DNA of 64,000 nt from an uncultured Clostridia bacterium (GCA_934167965.1 CAKPMJ010000003.1:186001-250000); one strand, 5' to 3'. Numbered from the stretch's first letter, positions 45,158 through 53,381 are shown. Numbers and translations are program-made. The notes: generated by a model from the sequence alone, not told the origin.

Positions 45158-46300
45158 ATGAGCGTAATGGAATTAACTAAAAACAAAAAATATAGAATTG
45201 AAATTGTTCTTGGCTATAATGGTAAGAAAAAAATTAGGCATATAGAAACTTTTTATGGCAAAAAAAGTGAAGCCACGGCAAGAGAATTTGAACTCAAGAA
45301 ACTATTAAAAAATGGATCTGTATTTCAGAAAAAGAATTACACTCTTAAAGATCTTAGTGATGAATATCGTGATTACAAAGCTGATCTTGTAGAAAAGAAA
45401 ACCTTTATAAATTATGAATATAGATTAAAATTAGCTATGGAAAAAATGGGCTATGTTAAACTTCAAGAATTAAATGTAAAAATACTTGAAAACTTTTATC
45501 ACTATTTAAGACACACATACATTTCTGCTAGGAATAAGCCTCTTAGTCCAACAACTATAAGAAGTTATTATGATATTATAAACAATATGTTGGATTATGC
45601 TGTTAGATGTGGTTATATACAAGAAAATCCAAATGCCAAAATTGAAAAACCAAAAAGAGCCCAACCTAATGTTTCTTGTTATTCGGATGAGGAAGCAAGA
45701 GAACTACTTTTATTAATTTTACAAGAGCCAATTAAATATCAAGCAATAATATTTTTATCTTTAGATTTAGGCTGTAGACGTGGTGAACTTACAGGCCTTA
45801 CTTGGGATGATATAGACCTTGATTCAGGTAGACTTGAAATAAATAAGACTACTCAATATGCCTATGGTGAAATCTATGAAAAAGGAACAAAAACTGTAAA
45901 TAGTGAAAGAGTAAATTATGTTTCTGGAATGACACTTGATATTCTTAAACAATGGAAAAAAGAACAACTTCAACAAAAACTACTTCTTGGTTCTAAATGG
46001 GAAGGAAGTAATAGAGTTTTTACAACAGATTATGGTGCTGACATTCATCCAGATACTCCTACAAAGATATTTAAAAAGATATTAAAAAAGTATAATTTAA
46101 GAGAAATCAAATTTCATAGTTTACGACATACCACAGTTAGCCTAATGATTCGTAAAGGTATTCAGCCACAATTAATCAGTAGAAAAGTTGAGCATTCAAG
46201 TGTACAAACTACAGATAGAATATATTCTCATTTCTTTGAGGATCAATTTAAAAACGTTCCAAATGTTATGGACGATCTAATTAGTGTAAAAGCAAATTAA
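45158..46300 (+). CDS. int: tyrosine recombinase / integrase
   Basis: 380 aa. Arm-binding domain at the N-terminus, SAM-like core-binding domain (60-160), catalytic domain with R208 (GCRRGE), H320-x-x-R323 (HSLRHT), H346 and nucleophile Y356 (TDRIYSH). An in-frame GTG at 45149 is part of the ribosome site AAAGGAGG, so ATG at 45158 is the start. It catalyses integration and excision of the element. Confidence 0.93.
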   Translation: MSVMELTKNKKYRIEIVLGYNGKKKIRHIETFYGKKSEATAREFELKKLLKNGSVFQKKNYTLKDLSDEYRDYKADLVEKKTFINYEYRLKLAMEKMGYVKLQELNVKILENFYHYLRHTYISARNKPLSPTTIRSYYDIINNMLDYAVRCGYIQENPNAKIEKPKRAQPNVSCYSDEEARELLLLILQEPIKYQAIIFLSLDLGCRRGELTGLTWDDIDLDSGRLEINKTTQYAYGEIYEKGTKTVNSERVNYVSGMTLDILKQWKKEQLQQKLLLGSKWEGSNRVFTTDYGADIHPDTPTKIFKKILKKYNLREIKFHSLRHTTVSLMIRKGIQPQLISRKVEHSSVQTTDRIYSHFFEDQFKNVPNVMDDLISVKAN

Positions 46301-46328
46301 AATAGACGAGATTTTATTATGATCCCGC

Positions 46329-46847
46329 CTATTTTTTTATTTCCTTAAATCCAATTATTTCACTGTATTTTTCATCTTTATATCTCGTTTCTACTCTATA
46401 TTCATATTTATTCTCCATAATATCTTTTACAACAAAGATTATTTCATCTTCCTTGTTTATTTTTTCTGAGACATTTATGTATAAATTAAATATTTGATTC
46501 TTATCAACAACATCTCCATACAACGATTTATATAATTTACCATTAATAGAAACACCATCTATAATTAATACAGCATTATCTGTATTTTTTATTACACCAA
46601 AAATCTGTCCTTCCTTTTCGTCAAAATTTCTTACACCCAAACAAAAATCAACAGCACTTTTGTATTCATATTCTTGTCTTAAATCTAATCTATAAAAAAG
46701 TGGCTTATTTGCTAATAATCTTTCTTCTTTTTCTTTGCGTTTTTCATGACGTATTGTCATAAATACACCTAAGAATGTGCACAATCCCCCTATTATTGCT
46801 GATATAATTGGAATGACTATTTCTTTAAGAATTATATAAAAATTCAT
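46329..46847 (-). CDS. membrane-anchored protein paired with DUF3644
   Basis: 172 aa. One N-terminal helix (IVIPIISAIIGGLCTFLGVF), a charged stretch RHEKRKEKEERLL, then a beta-rich soluble domain (CLGVRNFDEKEGQIFGVI, INGKLYKSLYG). No family recognised. It starts 15 bp after the DUF3644 gene with AAAGGAAA, so the two are one operon. Confidence 0.65.
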   Translation of the reverse strand: MNFYIILKEIVIPIISAIIGGLCTFLGVFMTIRHEKRKEKEERLLANKPLFYRLDLRQEYEYKSAVDFCLGVRNFDEKEGQIFGVIKNTDNAVLIIDGVSINGKLYKSLYGDVVDKNQIFNLYINVSEKINKEDEIIFVVKDIMENKYEYRVETRYKDEKYSEIIGFKEIKK

Positions 46848-46861
46848 TTTATTTCCTTTCT

Positions 46862-47839
46862 TTATTCCTTATTATACTCTTCTAAAACCTTATTAACAAA
46901 ATTGCTGTTATAATAGTATCTTGAATTTCCTCTTTTATTAACAACATCAAGATATCTTGCCTTACAACAAATTTCTTCTTTTTGGAGTTTTTTCTTTATA
47001 GCATTAAATTTGGTTCCTTGTTTAAAATTTGCCTGTTTTTTCCTTATCATTTGAATTATTTGTTCATTTGTAAATGGATACATTTTTTTAAACATTTCAT
47101 CATTAAGTTCTATATTTATTTTTTTCCCATCACTCGCATATTTTAATAATACCGCCTCATCTATACTACTTTTTGACACTTTAATATCAACATTTACTAA
47201 AATATCAAAATCATCACCTTCAGACGATGAATTGGCAGCTAATTCTAAATAATTCAATAAATTTCTTTCAGCTACACTTGTACTTAAAGTATCATAATTC
47301 TTTATAGCGGTATCAAAATTTAATGGAGTTATAAAAAAATTATACTGATCTATTTTTATATTATTAAACCACATATCAAATATTTTAACATAGTTCTTAA
47401 TACTTGCAGCACATATTGAATACAATTTTTCTTTTATATTACTTGATCTATTTAATAAATGTATTGCATTATCTCTAATTTCAATTAAAATGTTAATATT
47501 ATCTTTTAGATTATTACTGATAAAACCTTTAGAATGCAAATTATTTATACATTTATTTATATCAATAGTATATGGCTGTCCAATCCTATTTCTTTTTATT
47601 ATTTTTTGTTTTAGTATCTTATCTTTTTTGCCCTTTTTATTTTCATATATGTATAGTGAATTAATTCTTTCTTGATTGTCTAATAATATTTTAGCTTTGA
47701 ATAATAATTCATATGCATTTATCATTAGTATACAAAATGCTTCTTCCCTATATTTAGAATCTGGCTTATTATATATTTCTAATGCTGTTAATGTTGCATT
47801 TAATGATTTCTTTGCCATTCTATAAGATAGTTTTTCCAT
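46862..47839 (-). CDS. DUF3644 domain protein with HEPN-like motif
   Basis: 325 aa. N-terminal REEAFCILMINAYELLFKAKIL is the DUF3644 opening. The helix with EIRDNAIHLLNR (R122-x4-H127) matches the RNase motif of HEPN toxins. The C-terminal part is mixed, with MIRKKQANFKQGTKFNAI and a possible winged helix. DUF3644 genes are common in defence islands. It lies between the integrase and the right end of the element, the typical cargo slot. Confidence 0.7.
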   Translation of the reverse strand: MEKLSYRMAKKSLNATLTALEIYNKPDSKYREEAFCILMINAYELLFKAKILLDNQERINSLYIYENKKGKKDKILKQKIIKRNRIGQPYTIDINKCINNLHSKGFISNNLKDNINILIEIRDNAIHLLNRSSNIKEKLYSICAASIKNYVKIFDMWFNNIKIDQYNFFITPLNFDTAIKNYDTLSTSVAERNLLNYLELAANSSSEGDDFDILVNVDIKVSKSSIDEAVLLKYASDGKKINIELNDEMFKKMYPFTNEQIIQMIRKKQANFKQGTKFNAIKKKLQKEEICCKARYLDVVNKRGNSRYYYNSNFVNKVLEEYNKE

Positions 47840-47990
47840 AATACTTCACTTCCTTCAACATCCTTATTCTATAATATATAGTATGAAAATATTGTCGAAT
47901 TTTGTATTTTAAAGCAAAAATTTATCGATTGTTATTTTCATTTATTTCTTATTATATCATGCATTTTTTTATTTTGACAGGTATTTCCAA

Positions 47991-48022
47991 AAACTTTCGC
48001 CACTTTTTCGCCACTTTTTTTG
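47991..48022 (+). repeat. right 32-bp arm-type repeat
   Basis: Identical to 32285-32316 and in the same orientation, 73 bp inside the right core. Confidence 0.75.
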
Positions 48023-48027
48023 GCAAA

Positions 48028-48059
48028 TAAAAAAATCAAGGAACTTTAAATCCCTTGAT
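48028..48059 (-). terminator. terminator directly after the tRNA-Met 3' end
   Basis: ATCAAGG / CCTTGAT stem with seven T on the minus strand, 5 bp past the CCA end. Confidence 0.7.
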
Positions 48060-48064
48060 AAATC

Positions 48065-48113
48065 TGGTTGCGGGGGTAAGACTCGAACTTACGACCTTCG
48101 GGTTATGAGCCCG
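48065..48113 (-). tRNA. tRNA-Met fragment (anticodon arm to CCA only)
   Basis: On the minus strand: GGGCTCATAACCC anticodon stem-loop (CAT anticodon, three G-C pairs as in initiator tRNA), GTAAG/CTTAC T-arm with TTCGAGT loop, CCCCGCA acceptor half, A and CCA. The 5' part upstream (48114-48150) cannot pair: no TGCGGGG and no D-arm is present. So it is not an intact tRNA gene. Confidence 0.8.
48096..48109 (+). repeat. right attachment-site core
   Basis: CTTCGGGTTATGAG in the anticodon arm of the tRNA fragment, identical to 32139-32152. Confidence 0.7.
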
Positions 48114-48320
48114 TAAGTGCTGATATCGATGAGTTGTGTATATTTGTGTTTAGTCTTGTTAGAGTAAGTTAAGATGTTTTTTATTTTTTTATACTTTCTT
48201 TTTATACTTGCATATTATATCAAATAAAAATTATATAGTTATATATTTTTTATTATAAAAACTTCACTAAAATATACTGTAACTGCCTATATATTTATAT
48301 CTTATAGAGGTGAACTTTTT

Positions 48321-48545
48321 CTATTTTATTAGTGATTTATCAAAAATATATGTATCATATCCATTATATACACCTTTTTGTACTAATCCTGTTGATTCCA
48401 TTTCTTCATAAAATTTATTTTTACCTTTGTGTATATATCCAGAATCTTTACAATAATTGATATAATCTGCAAATACTTCGTTTCTCTTTCTAACTCTTCC
48501 ACTTCTTAGTAAACTTCTCATCCTGTCTTTATCATATATATCCAA
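48321..48545 (-). pseudogene. phage/plasmid primase C-terminal-like fragment
   Basis: About 74 codons: FADYINYCKDSGYIHKGKNKFYEEMES resembles the C-terminal winged-helix end of phage P4-type primases. It has no ribosome site and begins inside the end of the transposase-like fragment in another frame, so it is probably a remnant. Confidence 0.45.
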
Positions 48546-48768
48546 TTACTGTATTACTATCCATTTTATATGATTCTATGATGTTTTGACTTTCCTCTAC
48601 ATTAGAGAATTTATTTTTTCTTATTGTTTTTTCTGTTCTATCTAAAAGGCCAGCAATTTCAACCTTTGTGCGCTTATCTCTATTCCACCATCTCTCAATC
48701 GATTGCCTTTCACTATATTCTAAGTGTTTACCTTTTTTACTATTTGTGTTATTATTATCTTGACACAT
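48532..48768 (-). pseudogene. IS30-type transposase N-terminal fragment
   Basis: 78 codons: KGKHLEYSERQSIERWW and TKVEIAGLLDRTEKTIR match the N-terminal HTH of IS30-family transposases. The DDE domain is absent, so it is a remnant. Confidence 0.5.
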
Positions 48769-48918
48769 AATTAAAACATTTTTTCAATGTTTGATTCGAC
48801 ACCAACATTGTATCATAAGTTTTAATTATGTGTCTTTTATTTATTCCAAACCGGTAATTTAATTTTACCATTTATAGTTTATATGATATAATCTGAATTA
48901 TAAAAGGAGGAATTTAAT

Positions 48919-49245
48919 ATGAACTTTTTAAATAAAACTATATCTATAAAAATTGACCGTCCACTCGGAAGTAAGCATCCTAAACATGGATTTATATATC
49001 CTATTAATTATGGATATGTTCCAAATACAATTAGTGGTGATGGAGAAGAATTAGATTGCTATCTATTAGGTGTATTTGAACCAGTTGAAAAATTCGAAGG
49101 AAAATGTATCGCTATAATACATAGAACAAATGATAATGATGATAAACTAATTATTGTTCCACCAGGCAAGAACTATGATAATTCTGCTATAGAAGCTTTA
49201 ACTGAATTTCAAGAACAATATTTTGAACATATAATTATAAGATAA
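48919..49245 (+). CDS. short inorganic pyrophosphatase-like protein
   Basis: 108 aa, about 60% of the usual length. The conserved centre is present: YPINYGYVPNTISGDGEELD with the acidic metal-binding residues, then CYLLGVFEPV. AAAGGAGGAAT precedes the ATG. The short C-terminus may limit activity; it could act on another diphosphate. Confidence 0.75.
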   Translation: MNFLNKTISIKIDRPLGSKHPKHGFIYPINYGYVPNTISGDGEELDCYLLGVFEPVEKFEGKCIAIIHRTNDNDDKLIIVPPGKNYDNSAIEALTEFQEQYFEHIIIR

Positions 49246-49247
49246 TT

Positions 49248-49275
49248 AAATCCCCAGCAAAGCTGAGGATTTTTC
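49248..49275 (+). terminator. terminator after the pyrophosphatase-like gene
   Basis: AATCC-c-CAGC / GCTG-a-GGATT stem with a 3-nt loop, then TTTTT. Confidence 0.8.
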
Positions 49276-49296
49276 ATTTATCTATTTTGTTATATA

Positions 49297-49701
49297 TTAC
49301 TCCCTGCATCCACAATTAGCATCGACTAAGCATAATATTAATCTTACTATATTTAATAATGTCATTGTTAAAAATAATGTTGCTAATCCTATTAATACAG
49401 CTGTTCCCGCTGCCCCTGCTGTAATTGTTATTGAAAGTCCTATAATAGTTGTTATAATTGTTATTAATGCTGGTATAGCTAGGCATTTTCCTATTTTACA
49501 TACACATCTTTCTTTTTTGCCACAAGCCAAAAGAGCTACTAATGTTAAAAGTATTAATGCCCCTAATCCTATACCTAGTCCAATCCATAATGCTGTTACA
49601 ATTCCTGGTATTAAAGTTATATATGCAATATATCCAACAACAGTTCCTAAAATAACTCCAATGAATGCAGTTATTAAACATTCACAATTTCTTCTCTGCA
49701 T
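49297..49701 (-). CDS. four-helix membrane protein with Cys-rich ends
   Basis: 134 aa. Starts MQRRNCEC and ends NCGCRE; four hydrophobic segments (about 8-30, 33-56, 72-95, 98-124) with a CGKKERCVC loop between the second and third. GGGAGAG precedes the ATG at 49701. Family not recognised; Cys pairs near the membrane suggest metal or disulphide chemistry. Confidence 0.65.
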   Translation of the reverse strand: MQRRNCECLITAFIGVILGTVVGYIAYITLIPGIVTALWIGLGIGLGALILLTLVALLACGKKERCVCKIGKCLAIPALITIITTIIGLSITITAGAAGTAVLIGLATLFLTMTLLNIVRLILCLVDANCGCRE

Positions 49702-49795
49702 AGTTATCTCTCCCTTCAAAGAGCATTATTATATTAATACTCTTTGTATATTATATTGTTTTTCCACAAGTTATGTTACAATATCTCTTCATCTT

Positions 49796-49933
49796 CTATC
49801 TACACTGTTTACAGTATTTACAACAATTTGTACAATGCTTTTCTTTATGCTTTAATTTACTTTTTATTATTAACATAGTTATCATAACAATTATACTTAT
49901 TATTATTGTATCAATTAATATCTTTATCACCAT
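49796..49933 (-). CDS. 45-aa Cys-rich single-helix membrane protein (FeoB-associated-like)
   Basis: Hydrophobic helix (ILIDTIIISIIVMITMLII) followed by a basic stretch and CTNCCKYCKQC. This layout matches small FeoB-associated Cys-rich membrane proteins, though no feoB is adjacent. AGGGAATTGAT precedes the ATG. Confidence 0.5.
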   Translation of the reverse strand: MVIKILIDTIIISIIVMITMLIIKSKLKHKEKHCTNCCKYCKQCR

Positions 49934-50009
49934 TATCAATTCCCTTCAAAATGTTGACTTTTAATATTTATATACATATAATATTCATATAAGAAAGGAG
50001 CTATAACCT

Positions 50010-50522
50010 ATGGAAAAACGTGATCTATATGATATTAATAGAAACTTAACTGGTGAGACTATTTATAAAGGCGAACCTATTCCTCAAAATAAATATATTG
50101 TAGTTGTTCTATCTATAATGCAAAATTCAAAAAATGAATTTCTTATACAAAAAAGAGCACTGGAAAAGGATGGACTGTATGGCTCAACAGGCGGTCATCC
50201 CAAAAGTGGTGAAAGTAGTTTAGAGGGAATTCTTACAGAAATTAAAGAGGAAATAGGTTTAACACTTAATCCTAAAGAACTTGAATTAATTTATTCTGGA
50301 AGAGAAGATACTAAGCATGTTTTTTTTGATATATATTATTTGAAAAAGGATTTAAACATTTCTGATTTAACTTTACAAAAAGAAGAGGTTGAATCTGTAG
50401 AATGGGCTTCCATAGATAGAATTAAATCTTTAATAGAAGATAATCTATTTCTTGAAAGCCATGCTGAAGAGTTTTTTCGAACTATAGATATTTTCGCTAA
50501 AAGAGGCATTTCAATAATTTAA
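50010..50522 (+). CDS. Nudix hydrolase
   Basis: 170 aa, resembling isopentenyl-diphosphate isomerase-like / YfcD Nudix proteins. Nudix box GHPKSGESSLEGILTEIKEEIGL-type with Thr in place of the usual Arg before the first Glu; the metal-binding EE-x-G part is intact. AGAAAGGAGC precedes the ATG. The substrate is unknown. Confidence 0.85.
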   Translation: MEKRDLYDINRNLTGETIYKGEPIPQNKYIVVVLSIMQNSKNEFLIQKRALEKDGLYGSTGGHPKSGESSLEGILTEIKEEIGLTLNPKELELIYSGREDTKHVFFDIYYLKKDLNISDLTLQKEEVESVEWASIDRIKSLIEDNLFLESHAEEFFRTIDIFAKRGISII

Positions 50523-50553
50523 AAGTCAATACTAAACAGTATTAACTTCTAAG

Positions 50554-50967
50554 CTATTTTTCTTGTTCATTACTAATTTTTTCTTCTTGCTCAGCTAATT
50601 GATGCAATATCTCCTTACAGTTTTCATTTAATCTTTCAGGCATCTCTTCTAGTGAAAAGCTATCTCTTAAAGTTCTTCCATTTGTTTTATTAAGTTCTTC
50701 CATTATATCTACATCATTTTTTTTCTCGATAAATATTCTTTCTTTGAAAAAATCAAATAACTGCCTTTCACTTTTATATAATTTTCCGTTTACAAAACCT
50801 GGTATTCCATTATATCCATGAGATGATGCATCTCTTTCTTTTTCAGCACCTATTCGCTGTGTCTTCATATAATAAATGTCTTCTATTCTGGCTAATATTC
50901 CAACTCTGTATAAATTCTTTTTATCATCTTCCCAATTTATATAAAAGTAATAATCTTTATTATTCAC
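50554..50967 (-). CDS. HipA-like N-subdomain partner protein
   Basis: 137 aa starting with GTG. YRVGILARIEDIYYMKT and GFVNGKLYKSERQLFDFF, ending with a TNGRTLRDSFS segment, resemble small proteins encoded beside HipA-like kinases. It overlaps the kinase gene by 8 bp, so the two are coupled. Confidence 0.6.
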   Translation of the reverse strand: MNNKDYYFYINWEDDKKNLYRVGILARIEDIYYMKTQRIGAEKERDASSHGYNGIPGFVNGKLYKSERQLFDFFKERIFIEKKNDVDIMEELNKTNGRTLRDSFSLEEMPERLNENCKEILHQLAEQEEKISNEQEK

Positions 50968-51940
50968 GTTCTTCTCCTCTTTCTTCTAATATTTTATTTA
51001 CATATCTTTGTTTCATTTCAAAATTCTTTTTTATCTTTACAATATCAACTTTTGAACTTAAAAATTGTATATCTTCATAAAAAGATGGCAATTCTTTATA
51101 CATATTTTTGAAGAATTCGTTCGAAATTTCTGGATATTTATTAACTAAATATTTTAGTACATCTCTTCCAAGATTTCCTATTCCTTTTCTACTAGATTTT
51201 TCATCTATAGATAAATATGTACTTGTCCAACCATCTACACTAGCTCCCTTATTGTCTTTCATCATATCTATAAATGATGCGCTATGATCATATAGTCCTA
51301 GTGTATATTTATCTGCCCTTTTATCTCTAATTAATGTCCAGTTATTCATATGTCTATCTGCATTATTTGTCATACAATCTAAAAGTATTGCATCAACTAT
51401 CTGCTTTTCTACTCTTTTAAATTCTATTTCATCATCTACCTGAATTCTTACACATTCTATAAGATCTTTCAATGGTACTATAGAACGTAAATTGTTTAAC
51501 TGTTCTCTTTCATATTTATGGAAGAGTATGGTTTTTATATCATATGGATCTTCTATTGTTCTTTCAATAATATTATGACTGCATACGCCAATCTCATTGT
51601 ATCTCTTATCATTAACCATAGTAATTTCTGGAACTCTACAATCTTTTAAAACTTTTCTCCCTAAAATACTCCATAATTTTTCTGCATATGAGTTATCAGG
51701 AAAATCATAGTCAAATTCTTTAAATACACAATTGCAAATATAATACATTTCGTTTTCTTCATATTGATATAACTCTCCCCATGTAGGGTTCCCACCACTT
51801 TGACCTATTGGGTCTCTAAATAATTTTCTAAAAATATATCCATTAAATGTTGGTGGTATTTCTAAAATGTATTCTCCAAATGTACTTTTTTCTTTGTCAC
51901 TATCATGTAGATACATATTTTTTAATTCTAATTTACCCAT
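50960..51940 (-). CDS. HipA/CtkA-like Ser/Thr kinase
   Basis: About 326 aa. Kinase core with the catalytic motif NNADRHMNNW (Asp, Asn) and the metal-binding Asp in LYDHSASF; the N-lobe has GQSGGNPTWGE, a likely phosphate-binding loop. HipA-type kinases act as toxins by phosphorylating tRNA synthetases. No HipB is adjacent; the partner gene follows. GGTGA before the ATG at 51940 decides the start over 51985. Confidence 0.75.
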   Translation of the reverse strand: MGKLELKNMYLHDSDKEKSTFGEYILEIPPTFNGYIFRKLFRDPIGQSGGNPTWGELYQYEENEMYYICNCVFKEFDYDFPDNSYAEKLWSILGRKVLKDCRVPEITMVNDKRYNEIGVCSHNIIERTIEDPYDIKTILFHKYEREQLNNLRSIVPLKDLIECVRIQVDDEIEFKRVEKQIVDAILLDCMTNNADRHMNNWTLIRDKRADKYTLGLYDHSASFIDMMKDNKGASVDGWTSTYLSIDEKSSRKGIGNLGRDVLKYLVNKYPEISNEFFKNMYKELPSFYEDIQFLSSKVDIVKIKKNFEMKQRYVNKILEERGEERE

Positions 51941-51976
51941 TATTTTCACCATCAAAATATTACCATAATTTACATA

Positions 51977-52114
51977 AAAAGTCAACCGCTATTAAAATAA
52001 ACCTAGTGGTTTACACTAGGTCTACTATTATGTCCCTATTTAAGGTTGGACTTCCTATAAATATGGTCGAGGCGAACCTCAACCCAATAAGGTGGCGATT
52101 TATTGTTGACTTTT
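51977..52114. other. 138-bp folded element with a 10-bp terminal inverted repeat
   Basis: AAAAGTCAAC (51977-51986) pairs with GTTGACTTTT (52105-52114). Inside are two perfect or near-perfect hairpins: ACCTAGTG/CACTAGGT (52001-52021) and GGTCGAGG/CCTCAACC with a CGAA loop (52065-52084, one wobble pair). Its GC content is higher than its surroundings. It may be a structured RNA, a type III-like antitoxin RNA, a kinase leader or a small MITE. Confidence 0.5.
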
Positions 52115-52123
52115 AATAGATAA

Positions 52124-52282
52124 TTATAATCTTGTTGCATCTAAAATACCTAATAAATATACCTTCTTAATTAATTTTTCATTTTGTTGTATGATGTCCA
52201 TTTCTTTATCTGAGAATATATTTTTATTCTCAGATATTCTATTTTTTTGAATAATATCTAACATATTTTCTACTACATTCAT
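52124..52282 (-). CDS. hypothetical protein, 52 aa
   Basis: MNVVENMLDIIQKNRI start, predicted helical, ends LLGILDATRL. AAAGGAG lies 11 bases upstream. A copy of the 16-bp operator lies 60 bp upstream, so it is probably controlled with the XRE gene. Family not recognised. Confidence 0.55.
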   Translation of the reverse strand: MNVVENMLDIIQKNRISENKNIFSDKEMDIIQQNEKLIKKVYLLGILDATRL

Positions 52283-52342
52283 TACTACATATTCTCCTTT
52301 TTTTATTTTTTGAAGCTTCTGTAGTATTGATATAACAATGTT

Positions 52343-52358
52343 TGTTCACTATGGTGGA
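52343..52358 (-). promoter_or_regulatory. operator copy 1 (upstream of the 52-aa gene)
   Basis: TGTTCACTATGGTGGA on the plus strand, identical to 52665-52680; each copy has TATAACA eight to ten bases before it on that strand, a likely -10 when read on the minus strand. Confidence 0.6.
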
Positions 52359-52415
52359 ATGTTTACGAAAGTGCCTTTTTCATTTACAAAAAAATAAAAT
52401 AGCCGTTTCGTATAA

Positions 52416-52616
52416 CTATTTTATCGTTTCGTAAAATTCTTTTATATCTATCTTTAGTGCAGAACATATTCTTAATGCTATTGATAATGTCGGTTCTTTC
52501 TCTCCTCGCTCTATATAATTTAAATGCGATCTTGATATTCCCGTCACTTTTGATAACTCTTCTAAAGATATTCCTTTTTTATTTCTTATTTCTTTTAGCA
52601 ATATTTTTATTCTCAT
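52416..52616 (-). CDS. XRE-family regulator, 66 aa
   Basis: Full Cro/CI domain: ISLEELSKVTGISRSHLNYIERG and the end ALKIDIKEFYETI. Operator copies lie on both sides, so it probably represses itself and the 52-aa gene. Confidence 0.85.
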   Translation of the reverse strand: MRIKILLKEIRNKKGISLEELSKVTGISRSHLNYIERGEKEPTLSIALRICSALKIDIKEFYETIK

Positions 52617-52664
52617 ATAACCACCCTGTTTAGTATGTCCTTTTTCCCCTTATAACATACATTC

Positions 52665-52680
52665 TGTTCACTATGGTGGA
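52665..52680 (-). promoter_or_regulatory. operator copy 2 (upstream of the XRE gene)
   Basis: Same 16-bp sequence as 52343-52358, about 50 bp before the XRE start, overlapping the probable -35. Confidence 0.6.
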
Positions 52681-52862
52681 TATTTCAAAAAAACTATAAG
52701 ATATTTGCAAATATCTTATTTTTACTAAAAAAAACGACCTCTCAAAATCGTTTTTAAGACGTTTTTATTTTGGGTTAATGTAGTTGTATAGCTTGATTTC
52801 AGATACTTTGAGGGTATAACACAAAAAGGCAGGCTACTTATAGCCTACCTAACTTTTCTTAA

Positions 52863-53207
52863 TTAATTTTCTTCCAAATATTTTGCATATGTATTAATAA
52901 ATCTCTCCATATCTTCTTGAGCCACAGAACCAATTCTAAACTGTATTTCTTTCTCAGAAATTTCTATCAAGTCATCACATTTAACAATTCCGTCTTTGTT
53001 TAAATTGTTTACAGTATCTTTATTTAATCTTTCATTATATGGATATGTAACTTTACTTAATTGCGAAGATAAAAGAAAACCAAAATAATTTATATCTACA
53101 GCTTGTCCATCGTCAATTATTACAAAACTATGGTTTTGTCCGTTTTCTCCACTTTTATACTCATAATTTGCTACAAATACTATGTCTCCAATGCTAAACT
53201 TTTTCAT
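52863..53207 (-). CDS. MazF/PemK-like toxin
   Basis: 114 aa. KFSIGDIVFVANYEYKSGE and HSFVIIDDG are the opening strands of the PemK/MazF barrel; these toxins cut RNA. Its ATG follows the stop of the antitoxin gene directly (TAGATG). Confidence 0.65.
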   Translation of the reverse strand: MKKFSIGDIVFVANYEYKSGENGQNHSFVIIDDGQAVDINYFGFLLSSQLSKVTYPYNERLNKDTVNNLNKDGIVKCDDLIEISEKEIQFRIGSVAQEDMERFINTYAKYLEEN

Positions 53208-53381
53208 CTACTTTGTCTCCCCTTTGCTTTTAGAAGTATAATAGATGATTTCGTCTCTTGATAAAGCACTATCCCTTCCTTCTTTTGTATTGCAAAATTC
53301 AGAATATGTTTTTATAGCATTTTTCTTTTTAGCCTTTTCAATTAATGCTGTTACTTTTGTTTTATAAAGATTGTTAACCAT
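53208..53381 (-). CDS. antitoxin partner, 57 aa
   Basis: Basic, helical MVNNLYKTKVTALIEKAKKK start, FCNTKEGRDSALSRDEI in the middle. AGGAGGT lies nine bases before the ATG; fused end-to-start with the toxin gene. The small size and order (antitoxin first) fit a type II toxin-antitoxin pair. Confidence 0.6.
   Translation of the reverse strand: MVNNLYKTKVTALIEKAKKKNAIKTYSEFCNTKEGRDSALSRDEIIYYTSKSKGETK

Larger units (their letters stand above)
32139..48109. mobile_element. 16-kb integrated element with defence cargo
   Basis: Bounded by a 14-bp direct repeat (32139-32152 and 48096-48109) that equals part of a tRNA-Met anticodon arm, with a perfect 32-bp direct repeat just inside each end. It contains integrase, Xis-like and Rep-like genes and cargo including a type III restriction-modification operon, toxin-antitoxin and TIR genes. 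No relaxase or conjugation gene is present, so it is a non-conjugative island or phage satellite-like element. Confidence 0.8.

Noticed and set aside
32285..48022. 32-bp repeats as a CRISPR or as the actual attachment sites
   Set aside because: Only one copy at each end and no spacer array. A shared 14-bp core lies outside them on both sides, so arm sites fit better.
48065..48140. Intact tRNA-Met gene
   Set aside because: No acceptor 5' strand or D-arm can be formed upstream of the anticodon arm, so only a fragment was called.
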